A stretch of 10,000 bases of DNA from Flavobacterium sp. (GTDB lineage: Bacteria > Bacteroidota > Bacteroidia > Flavobacteriales > Flavobacteriaceae). Within the stretch, counting starts at the first letter, position 1; the number at the start of each line of letters is the position of its first letter. The stretch is from contig NZ_JAIWOF010000215.1 in assembly GCF_020217025.1 (NCBI RefSeq), positions 1 through 10,000 on the forward strand, in the 5' to 3' direction. Below are positions 1 through 5,897 of this stretch, one piece after another. The notes under the pieces are model-generated. The model saw only the letters and a program-made list of their open reading frames with translations, was not told the DNA's origin and made no database searches. The translations under genes and the position numbers were made by a program.

Positions 1-80
1 CCAATGACAAGATTTAGCTTTTATCTTTCTCTTTCTTCTGTTGAAATAAATTTATAAAATTTTCAAAGAACTTCCTTTTG

Positions 81-107
81 CAAACATAGGATAACAAAAA
101 TTACCAA
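81..107 (-). promoter_or_regulatory. Possible leftward promoter, target outside the window
   Basis: On the minus strand, bases 88-81 read TATGTTTG, an exact match to the Bacteroidota -7 consensus TAnnTTTG. A TTG (minus strand of 107-105) lies 16 nt upstream, slightly closer than usual for the -33 element. About 10 nt downstream the minus strand reads GTTCTTTGAAAA (71-60), which resembles the boxA-like element I associate with rRNA leaders in this phylum. No start codon for a leftward gene is visible before base 1, so the transcript would lead to something beyond the left edge. The motif matches are seen directly; promoter activity and an rRNA target are inference. Confidence 0.35.
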
Positions 108-112
108 TACTA

Positions 113-169
113 TCCTTTTTCCCTTTTCCTTTTTCCCTTTTTACTTTTTACTTTTTACTTTCCTCTTTT
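113..169. repeat. Polypyrimidine low-complexity tract with tandem heptamers
   Basis: The plus strand is almost entirely C and T, apart from the A of each heptamer. It begins with alternating runs of T and C and continues into three perfect copies of TTTTTAC (138-144, 145-151, 152-158). It starts 11 bp after the stop of the YdbT-like gene in that gene's transcription direction, so the transcript tail would be purine-rich. It lacks the stable GC stem of an intrinsic terminator. No gene is seen in bases 1-179 apart from the candidate promoter. Confidence 0.7.
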
Positions 170-179
170 CACCCATCCA

Positions 180-1682
180 CTACATCCAACCTTTTTCCCA
201 AGTTTCAACTTGATACAACCAATAATTCACCAATTGCTTGATTTCGGTATAATTTCCAGTGGTAAAACTTACGGTTCCTCCTGCTGTTGATAGCGTAACC
301 GAACCAATATTCGTTGCTTTTTGCCAAAAGAATTGTTGAGTTGCGATGGCTTGAATTTTATAAGGTTCAATAATTGTCGTATCAATATCCCAAGCGCCAT
401 TTTGTTTGATGATGAAATCATTGGAAACAAAAAGCTTATAATTTTTAAACGAAAACCAAAGCATCACTCCAGCGAAAACAGAAAAAATTGCCGTATACAT
501 GAACCAATCGTTCCAGGTTACGAATTCCGTTTTATGATTTAGGAATAAGGTAATAGCTATTGGGACTAGTAAAAAGAAAAAGGTGTTGACCGCTAATTTT
601 CTCCAATTCGGCAAATACATCGTTCTTTTTTGAGGCAATTGCCCTAATAACAATTTTAGAATAGCATCGCGTTCGTTTTCATTACAACCTGGGACTTCTA
701 TTTGGTCTTTTTCTTTTACCTTCTCTGCATCACTTGAGGCTTGATGGATACCAATTGTGGTCACATCCAACTTCTTTTGAAAGTAGTTTTGGGTAACTTT
801 AATTTTCTGAACTTTATTCGGATTCAACAAGGTGTTTTTTGTTGAAAGCAATCCGTATGACAGAATAATAGCTTGTTTGCTTTTTTGAATGGTGAAATCG
901 AAATATTTCAAAATCGTTCGAACCAAATTTACCAATAAAATAAGTCCAATAAAAAACCCTACCACTATTAAAAACGAAGTTATAATGGGCAAAGTATCTA
1001 GGTAACCCGTAACTTTATCTTCGTCAATTACTTCTGTATTTAACTGTTGTAGATTCTCTAATATGGTAGTGAAGAATACAAAAATTAGAGCAAAACTCTT
1101 GATATAATTAGAAGTAAACCCGATTTTAATTAAACTTAGTAATCCAATTTTTATGAAAGAGGTTGGAGTGACTTCTTCTGAAATAATATTGATATTTTCA
1201 ACTGTTTCTTGTTGCGAATGATTGATTAATCGTTCTTTCAGAATAGTTGCCAATTCATGAGAAATTGCACTAATTGAAGCTTCCTTTTTATCACTTCCAG
1301 CAGTATCGATTTCTAATTTATGTACGCCAACCAAACGTTGAATTAAACTTTGATTGATGTTAACTTGCTGAATTTTATGCAACTGAATGGTAATTCTAGT
1401 CTTATTTAAAACTCCTTTTTGAATAACAAATTCGCCATTTTCTTCATCAATATGAAAGGTGAAAAATAAATATTGCAAGTACGAAATGATTGCAATTATC
1501 AAAACAACACCCGCTACACTTCCAAAAAAAACCAATTTATTAAGTGAATCAAACTTGACTAACCAAATCAACAACATTGGCCACAAAGCACGAACTGTCT
1601 TCTGCAAGGAATTGGCAAACATGATCAAAATCCCTGGAAGCGATTGACGTTGCGGTTGAGAAAAATCAACAGATTTATTCAT
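180..1682 (-). CDS. YdbT-like membrane protein with three bacterial PH (bPH_2) domains
   Basis: A 500-residue polytopic inner-membrane protein of the bPH_2 (DUF304) family, related to Bacillus YdbT. Hydrophobic segments lie at about residues 33-74 (probably two), 195-208, 232-256, 366-382 and 394-411. After each membrane pair comes a PH-like module, at about 76-155, 262-345 and 415-490. Each module carries the family signature of an 'I...K.Q.I/V' strand, then a 'Q.....K.....' turn, then a strand ending in a small-residue T/Q-A-G/S motif (DTAGS 126-130, QASS 314-317, STAGG 465-469). The family's role is poorly defined; Bacillus YdbS/YdbT have been linked to resistance to bacteriocin-like toxins. 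The ATG at 1682 overlaps the end of the upstream YdbS-like gene by 8 bp, so translational coupling is likely and the two products probably form a complex. It is the last gene of the menB operon. Confidence 0.9.
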   Translation of the reverse strand: MNKSVDFSQPQRQSLPGILIMFANSLQKTVRALWPMLLIWLVKFDSLNKLVFFGSVAGVVLIIAIISYLQYLFFTFHIDEENGEFVIQKGVLNKTRITIQLHKIQQVNINQSLIQRLVGVHKLEIDTAGSDKKEASISAISHELATILKERLINHSQQETVENINIISEEVTPTSFIKIGLLSLIKIGFTSNYIKSFALIFVFFTTILENLQQLNTEVIDEDKVTGYLDTLPIITSFLIVVGFFIGLILLVNLVRTILKYFDFTIQKSKQAIILSYGLLSTKNTLLNPNKVQKIKVTQNYFQKKLDVTTIGIHQASSDAEKVKEKDQIEVPGCNENERDAILKLLLGQLPQKRTMYLPNWRKLAVNTFFFLLVPIAITLFLNHKTEFVTWNDWFMYTAIFSVFAGVMLWFSFKNYKLFVSNDFIIKQNGAWDIDTTIIEPYKIQAIATQQFFWQKATNIGSVTLSTAGGTVSFTTGNYTEIKQLVNYWLYQVETWEKGWM

Positions 1683-2250
1683 GTTCTTCAGTTAATGGAG
1701 TTTCTGTTGGTGCTACTTCAATTGGTTCGTCTTGCTTTGGCGGATTGATTTTTTGGGAAACCAAATTCTTAATAAGCTGTGCATCTGATAAAAGTAACCC
1801 TGGAATTTCTAAATCAGAACTACTACCACCAGCGGTAAATAATTCGATTGAAGCCAATCCTAATTTTCTAGAAATAAATCCTTGATGTAAAGCCACATGC
1901 TGTACTCTATTAAAAGGAATAATTGTAGTAGTTTCAGAAATCAAACCTGATTTATAAATGGCATCGTGCTCTCTAAAAGCATATCCTTTTTTCTGAAAAC
2001 TAAATTTCGTAAACACTACTAATCCAACTAAAATCAACACTAGTCCAACTAAAATTGCCATCCAAATCGTATTAGAAAAAGCATCTTGATTGAAATAAAA
2101 CAAGGTTGAAAATCCTCCAATAACCAAAATTAAAAGCAAGGAAAAATTAAAAAGCAAAACCGTAATATACTTTGGATTTAAGCCTTTTAATTGTACTTCC
2201 TCGAATTTTGGAAGTTGGGTTATGTCGATGGGATTATTGGTGAAATTCAT
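1675..2250 (-). CDS. YdbS-like membrane protein with one bacterial PH (bPH_2) domain
   Basis: A 191-residue protein with two transmembrane helices (about 29-53 and 61-82) followed by one bPH_2 domain (about 86-165). The domain shows the motif TTIIPFNRVQHV (108-119), then a 'GFISRKLGL' turn and a strand ending FTAGG (138-142). The C-terminal tail (about 168-191) is proline- and glutamate-rich and probably disordered. This is the single-PH partner that usually precedes the larger multi-PH YdbT-like protein, and that order holds here. Its start lies inside the last 17 bp of the 204-aa gene, and its stop overlaps the next gene by 8 bp, which indicates one polycistronic mRNA. Family assignment is firm; biological function is inferred only from family members. 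Confidence 0.9.
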   Translation of the reverse strand: MNFTNNPIDITQLPKFEEVQLKGLNPKYITVLLFNFSLLLILVIGGFSTLFYFNQDAFSNTIWMAILVGLVLILVGLVVFTKFSFQKKGYAFREHDAIYKSGLISETTTIIPFNRVQHVALHQGFISRKLGLASIELFTAGGSSSDLEIPGLLLSDAQLIKNLVSQKINPPKQDEPIEVAPTETPLTEEHE

Positions 2251-2848
2251 GTTTTAAATTATTTTCTTCTAAATTTTCAACTTTTATAAATTGATTTAAA
2301 ACTTCTAACTCGTTTTCTTTAAAATCTTCAATTGGAAAATTAAAAACCTTATCCGATTTCATAAGAGCAATAGCTAAATTATTGTTTTTAATTGCTACAT
2401 ATTTAATATCAGACTTTGAATAATCTTCAAAGTAATTATTTTCAATAATTGTTACAAAATTCTGTTTTACAATCAAATGGTAGTTTAATTGTTTGAGGTT
2501 CATAGAACTTAAAACTACTATATAAAAAAAACTAAAATCAGGTAATTCATTATCTCTTACGAAAACAAATAATTGAGTTAAAATTGAAAAAATAAGAACT
2601 ATTATCATAAAAAAATTAAAACCTGTTAAATTGTATTTTGTTCTGCCGATTATTTTCCAATCGTTTTTATAAGATTTCCATTTAGAAAATGAATAAAAAG
2701 ATAATTCCACAATAATTATTAAAACACAAAAAAACTTTATGATATTATTATATTCTATTGAATTCATTATCCATGAAAAAACAGAATATAGAATTGTTAA
2801 AAAAACAACAATTAAAATAAAATAATACGATTTTAATTTCAGCATCAA
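2234..2848 (-). CDS. Unrecognised membrane protein with a possible PH-like C-terminal domain
   Basis: A 204-residue protein I do not recognise by name. Four hydrophobic segments (about 7-27, 36-54, 77-97 and 104-118) precede a soluble C-terminal part (about 120-195). That part has short beta-like strands: FVTIIEN 131-137, IKYVAIKNNNLAIALM 148-163 and KVFNFP 167-172. They are followed by an amphipathic helix with ELEVLNQFI (180-188). This is the strand-rich, C-terminal-helix pattern of bacterial PH domains, so it may be a divergent third PH protein of the operon; that is inference. The gene is more AT-rich than menB and full of N, K, I and F codons. It starts 11 bp after the menB stop and overlaps the YdbS-like gene by 17 bp, so it is co-transcribed with both. 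Confidence 0.8.
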   Translation of the reverse strand: MMLKLKSYYFILIVVFLTILYSVFSWIMNSIEYNNIIKFFCVLIIIVELSFYSFSKWKSYKNDWKIIGRTKYNLTGFNFFMIIVLIFSILTQLFVFVRDNELPDFSFFYIVVLSSMNLKQLNYHLIVKQNFVTIIENNYFEDYSKSDIKYVAIKNNNLAIALMKSDKVFNFPIEDFKENELEVLNQFIKVENLEENNLKHEFHQ

Positions 2849-2859
2849 AATTTGATTAA

Positions 2860-3699
2860 TTACGGCAAATATTTCTTTTCAAAATTTGGTTTGCGTTTTT
2901 CTAAGAACGCATCTCTTCCTTCTTTTGCTTCGTCTGTCATATACGCTAAACGAGTAGCTTCACCAGCAAAAACTTGTTGGCCTACCATTCCATCATCGGT
3001 TAAATTCATAGCGAATTTTAGCATTTTGATTGAGGTTGGTGATTTCGCTAAAATTTCTTGTGCCCATTCATAAGCCGTATCTTCTAACTCCGCATGTGGA
3101 ATCACAGCATTTACCATTCCCATTTCAAAAGCATCTTGAGCCGAGTAATTTCTGCCTAAGAAGAAAATTTCTCTTGCTTTCTTTTGTCCTACCATTTTAG
3201 CTAAGTAAGCCGAACCGTAGCCACCATCGAAACTCGTTACATCAGCATCAGTTTGTTTGAAAATCGCGTGTTCTTTACTCGCCAAGGTTAAATCACAAAC
3301 AACGTGAAGCGAGTGTCCGCCACCAACAGCCCATCCCGGAACAACACAAATTACCGCTTTTGGCATGAAACGTATCATACGTTGTACTTCTAAAATATTT
3401 AATCGGTGGTAACCATCTTCTCCTACATATCCTTGATGTCCGCGTGCTTTTTGATCACCACCACTGCAAAAACTCCAGATTCCGTCTTTAGAACTTGGTC
3501 CCTCAGCAGACAATAATACCACTCCAATAGAAGTATCTTCTTGCGCATCGTAAAAAGCTTCGATTAATTCTTTGGTTGTTTTAGGACGAAATGCATTTCT
3601 TACATCTGGTCTATTGAAAGCGATTCTTGCAACTCCGTCGCATTTTTTATAGGTAATATCTTCAAATTCTCTTACGGTTTTCCAATTGATTGTATTCAT
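2860..3699 (-). CDS. menB: 1,4-dihydroxy-2-naphthoyl-CoA synthase (type II MenB)
   Basis: A 279-residue crotonase-fold enzyme that closes the second ring in menaquinone synthesis, converting O-succinylbenzoyl-CoA to 1,4-dihydroxy-2-naphthoyl-CoA in the cytoplasm. Visible family motifs are the CoA/oxyanion segment CSGGDQKARG (78-87), the helix-capping segment VPGWAVGGGHSLH (120-132), the catalytic SFDGGYGSAYLA (156-167) with Asp158, and the C-terminal EATRLAYMTDEAKEGRDAF (247-265). At 148-153 it reads KQTDAD: Asp151 sits where the bicarbonate-dependent E. coli enzyme has Gly. This is the type II arrangement, also found in Mycobacterium, in which the Asp replaces bicarbonate as base. The ATG at 3699 gives a full-length protein. 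It is the first gene of the leftward operon; no other men gene is in the window. The upstream minus strand has only an imperfect -7-like TAAATTTA (3712-3705). Confidence 0.96.
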   Translation of the reverse strand: MNTINWKTVREFEDITYKKCDGVARIAFNRPDVRNAFRPKTTKELIEAFYDAQEDTSIGVVLLSAEGPSSKDGIWSFCSGGDQKARGHQGYVGEDGYHRLNILEVQRMIRFMPKAVICVVPGWAVGGGHSLHVVCDLTLASKEHAIFKQTDADVTSFDGGYGSAYLAKMVGQKKAREIFFLGRNYSAQDAFEMGMVNAVIPHAELEDTAYEWAQEILAKSPTSIKMLKFAMNLTDDGMVGQQVFAGEATRLAYMTDEAKEGRDAFLEKRKPNFEKKYLP

Positions 3700-3722
3700 A
3701 TTTTTAAATTTATTTTATTTTT

Positions 3723-3794
3723 CAAGTACAAGGGCAAATTCAAGTTCAAGGGCAAGTTCAAGAGCAAGTTCAAATTGAAGAGCAAGTTCAAATT
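3723..3794. repeat. Hexamer-periodic array, left arm of the element
   Basis: Twelve consecutive hexamers with no break in phase. The base unit is CAAGTT, with variants CAAGTA, CAAGGG, CAAATT, CAAGAG and GAAGAG. On the minus strand it reads NNCTTG/AACTTG toward menB. It lies between menB (start 3699) and the 3' end of the four-helix-bundle gene (stop 3822). Bases 3738-3775 are complementary to the right array (4228-4265). Confidence 0.85.
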
Positions 3795-3821
3795 TAATTT
3801 AAAAAAAAATTGTGTAAAAAA

Positions 3822-4190
3822 CTATTTCAATTTGTTTAACATCATTCTTGATGTAATGGCAATTAATTCCTCCACTTCTGTCAGAAGCCAATTTCTCTCT
3901 TTTTCTTCCCCTTCTTTAATATAATTTAATACACGAAGAGAATTTCTGGATTCTTTCAACTCTTTTACTACTAGAGACAATTTAAAAACATAATCCTTAT
4001 CTGTAATTGTTCCTTGAGATTCTCCATAATTTAAGGAAGCACTTCATGAAGAACGAATCAATTGGTTCTTGTAATATTCTAATTCATAAGCCTTTGCTAA
4101 TTTTCTAACAAAGAAAATCGATTCACCAGCAAATCTTACTAATCTTTCATCTAAATTAAATATTCTTTCCGTTGGTTCGTTTAATTCCAT
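3822..4190 (-). pseudogene. Four-helix-bundle protein (23S rRNA intervening-sequence protein family) with in-frame TGA
   Basis: Read from the ATG at 4190 to the TAG at 3824-3822, this frame gives 122 codons, the normal length of the S23/IVP four-helix-bundle family (PF05635). It starts MELNEPTERIFNLDERLV, continues RFAGESIFFVRKLAKAY and YYKNQLIRSS, and after the interruption resumes SASLNYGESQGT, then helices rich in K, E and L ending TEVEELIAITSRMM. The family core '(Q)LIRSSxSASLNYGE' is intact except that codon 49 (4046-4044) is TGA. A single substitution (for example from CGA or GGA) explains it; both sides remain in one frame with no other lesion, so the loss is recent or a sequencing error. 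In rRNA-located copies the protein is encoded within the intervening sequence; its biochemical role is not settled. The gene sits between opposed hexamer arrays (3723-3794 and 4220-4275). Confidence 0.8.
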
Positions 4191-4219
4191 TATTCTTTTG
4201 ATTAAACTATTCAAGATTC

Positions 4220-4275
4220 AACTTGATTTTTGAATTTGATTTTGAACTTGTCCTTGATCTTGATTTTTGTATTTG
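4220..4275. repeat. Hexamer-periodic array, right arm in inverted orientation
   Basis: The plus strand reads as hexamers ending in TTG (AACTTG, TTTTTG, AATTTG, ATTTTG, AACTTG, TCCTTG, ATCTTG, TTTTTG, TATTTG), with two single-base phase slips at 4226 and 4263. It is the same unit as the left array on the opposite strand. Bases 4228-4265 pair with 3738-3775: 31 of 38 positions are complementary, and three more become G·U pairs in a plus-strand transcript. It lies upstream of the four-helix-bundle gene and between that gene and the peptidase gene. The frame stays open through it into the peptidase, but those residues are repeat-encoded and not a credible N-terminus. Confidence 0.8.
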
Positions 4276-4333
4276 TTTTGGTAAAAATAATTCATTTTTT
4301 GCATTATATTGCAAGTTCAAAACAATAAGTCAC

Positions 4334-5452
4334 ATGAAAAAAATATATGTAGGATTACTATTGAGTGCATCCTTTTTTACAGCTTCGGCTCAAAACTATG
4401 AATTTCAGAAAGTTAACGATGTGGAATGTTTGCCTGTTATCTCACAAGATATTACGGGAACGTGTTGGAGTTTCTCTACTTCGTCGTTTTTAGAATCCGA
4501 AATTATTCGTTTAACGGGTAAGAAAATCGACCTTTCTGAAATGTATCAAGCGAGAACTACGTATCCGTTAAAAGCAGAAAATTATGTTCTACGCCAAGGA
4601 AATGCCAGTTTTAGTGAAGGTGCCTTGGCGCATGATGTAATCAACAGCGTAGCAAAATACGGATTGGTTCCAAACAGTATTTATGATGGTTTAAATGACG
4701 ATGCCAACAAACACAATCACGCTGAAATGGTTGCGGTTTTGGAAGCCATGTTGAAAACGTATGTAGAAAATCCGGCAAAGAAATTATCTCCGAATTGGAA
4801 ACCAGCGATTAGTGCCGTTTTAGATATTTATTTAGGAAGTATTCCAACTAAATTTGAATACGAAGGCAAAAATTATACGCCAAAATCATTTGCAGAATTC
4901 GCTAAAATCAAACCAGAAAATTATGTGACTTTGACTTCGTTCACACATGAAGCGAATTACAAACCATTCATTTTGAATATTCCAGATAACTTTTCTAACG
5001 GAAGCATGTATAATTTACCACTAGATGAATTTATTGCTAATATTGACAACGCTTTGGCTAATGGTTACTCGCTTTCTTTAGATTGTGATGTTTCAGAACC
5101 GACGTTTTCAGGAAAATATGGTGTAGCTTTTATTCCAGAAAAAGAAGAAGATACTAAAACAGGTTTGGCTGAAATTGTTGTCGAAAAGAAAATCACACCT
5201 GAATTCCGTCAACAAGAATTTGAAAATTTGACCACAACTGACGACCATTTAATGCACATTGTAGGTAAAGTAAAAGACCAAAAAGGAAATGTGTATTATA
5301 AAGTAAAAAACTCTTGGGGAAGCGACGAAAAAAGAGTTGCCAACGGTGGTTATGTGTATATGAGTGTTCCTTATATGAAATTAAAAGCCATTTCGGTTAT
5401 GGTACACAAAGATGGAATTTCTAAAGAAACTAAGAAGAAATTAGGGTTGTAA
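4334..5452 (+). CDS. Exported C1-family cysteine peptidase (aminopeptidase C/bleomycin hydrolase-like)
   Basis: A 372-residue papain-fold peptidase. The ATG at 4334 is chosen because it opens a clean signal peptide (MKKIYVGLLLSASFFTASAQ, cleavage near residue 19). Starting upstream at 4223 would add only repeat-encoded residues. The active-site set is visible: Gln38 (oxyanion hole) and Cys44 in SQDITGTCWSFST, His308 in DDHLMHIVG, and Asn326 in VKNSWG. Its arrangement matches peptidase C1B (PepC/bleomycin hydrolase), including the long insertion between Cys and His. It is shorter than the roughly 450-residue cytosolic PepC enzymes and is secreted or periplasmic. A role in trimming peptides in the envelope is likely but the substrate is unknown. 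It is the first gene of a three-gene operon. The upstream TATATTGC (4305-4312) is only a weak -7 match; a TTGCA-N6-TGCAA dyad lies at 4299-4314. Confidence 0.9.
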   Translation: MKKIYVGLLLSASFFTASAQNYEFQKVNDVECLPVISQDITGTCWSFSTSSFLESEIIRLTGKKIDLSEMYQARTTYPLKAENYVLRQGNASFSEGALAHDVINSVAKYGLVPNSIYDGLNDDANKHNHAEMVAVLEAMLKTYVENPAKKLSPNWKPAISAVLDIYLGSIPTKFEYEGKNYTPKSFAEFAKIKPENYVTLTSFTHEANYKPFILNIPDNFSNGSMYNLPLDEFIANIDNALANGYSLSLDCDVSEPTFSGKYGVAFIPEKEEDTKTGLAEIVVEKKITPEFRQQEFENLTTTDDHLMHIVGKVKDQKGNVYYKVKNSWGSDEKRVANGGYVYMSVPYMKLKAISVMVHKDGISKETKKKLGL

Positions 5453-5453
5453 T

Positions 5454-5897
5454 ATGATTTTCAAATCGGCAGTAAGTAAATTGAATAAATATATTTATGT
5501 TGGAGTTATATTATTTTTATTGCTCTTAACAATTCCTGCTCTTTTTGAAGATTCTTACGAGCCTTTCGTAGTATTGTTTTCTATACATTTTTTAGTGATT
5601 TTATTTTTAATTTGGACCTATAAAACCACTTTTTACAAGATTGAAAACACGGATTTACATTGGAAATCGGGTCCTTTTAAAGGTAAAATTGATGTAACTA
5701 AAATCAATAAAATTGAATATCACAAAGGAATTTATGTACCAACTATTTGGAAACCAGCATTGAGTCATATTGGATTAATTATTACCTATAACAAATATGA
5801 TGATATTTACATTTCTCCTGAAAAACAACAAGAATTTATTGCTACATTGCAACGCCTAAATCCAAATATTACGTTTAAGAATACGCCTTATGTTTAA
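5454..5897 (+). CDS. Small membrane protein with a bPH_4-type PH domain
   Basis: A 147-residue protein with two transmembrane helices (about 12-31 and 36-55) and a C-terminal PH-like domain (about 57-137). The WKSGPFKGKIDVTKINKIEY stretch (70-89), the later LSHIGLIITY (103-112) and DDIYISPEKQQEFIATL (116-132) match the bPH_4 (PF06713) pattern, in which a 'W.SGP..G.I.I..I..I' strand pair precedes 'ISP....F'. The domain is expected to face the cytoplasm; no ligand is known for the family. It starts one base after the peptidase stop and its last 8 bp overlap the start of the lipoprotein gene, so the three are very probably translated from one mRNA. Confidence 0.85.
   Translation: MIFKSAVSKLNKYIYVGVILFLLLLTIPALFEDSYEPFVVLFSIHFLVILFLIWTYKTTFYKIENTDLHWKSGPFKGKIDVTKINKIEYHKGIYVPTIWKPALSHIGLIITYNKYDDIYISPEKQQEFIATLQRLNPNITFKNTPYV

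Noticed and set aside
4..57. A 17-codon open frame at the left edge
   Set aside because: Too short, low complexity and without a supporting start context.
88..116. AGGATA-N17-TATCCT hairpin followed by a T-run, as a rightward terminator
   Set aside because: The stem is only 6 bp and AT-rich with a 17-nt loop, and the T-run is part of the longer pyrimidine tract; no rightward gene precedes it in the window.
321..542. Plus-strand open frames of 60-75 codons inside the YdbT-like, menB and dioxygenase genes (321-542, 1459-1647, 2852-3073, 7593-7805)
   Set aside because: Each is antisense to a well-supported gene, has no family-like sequence and no independent start context.
3723..3794. CRISPR array
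   Set aside because: The units are contiguous 6-bp low-complexity repeats with no spacers and no cas genes nearby.
4299..4314. TTGCA-N6-TGCAA dyad before the peptidase as an operator
   Set aside because: Five-base arms in AT-rich DNA are expected by chance; kept only as a remark.
4223..4333. N-terminal extension of the peptidase from an upstream ATG
   Set aside because: It translates the hexamer array into a repetitive F/D/E/L string and would bury the clear signal peptide that starts at 4334.
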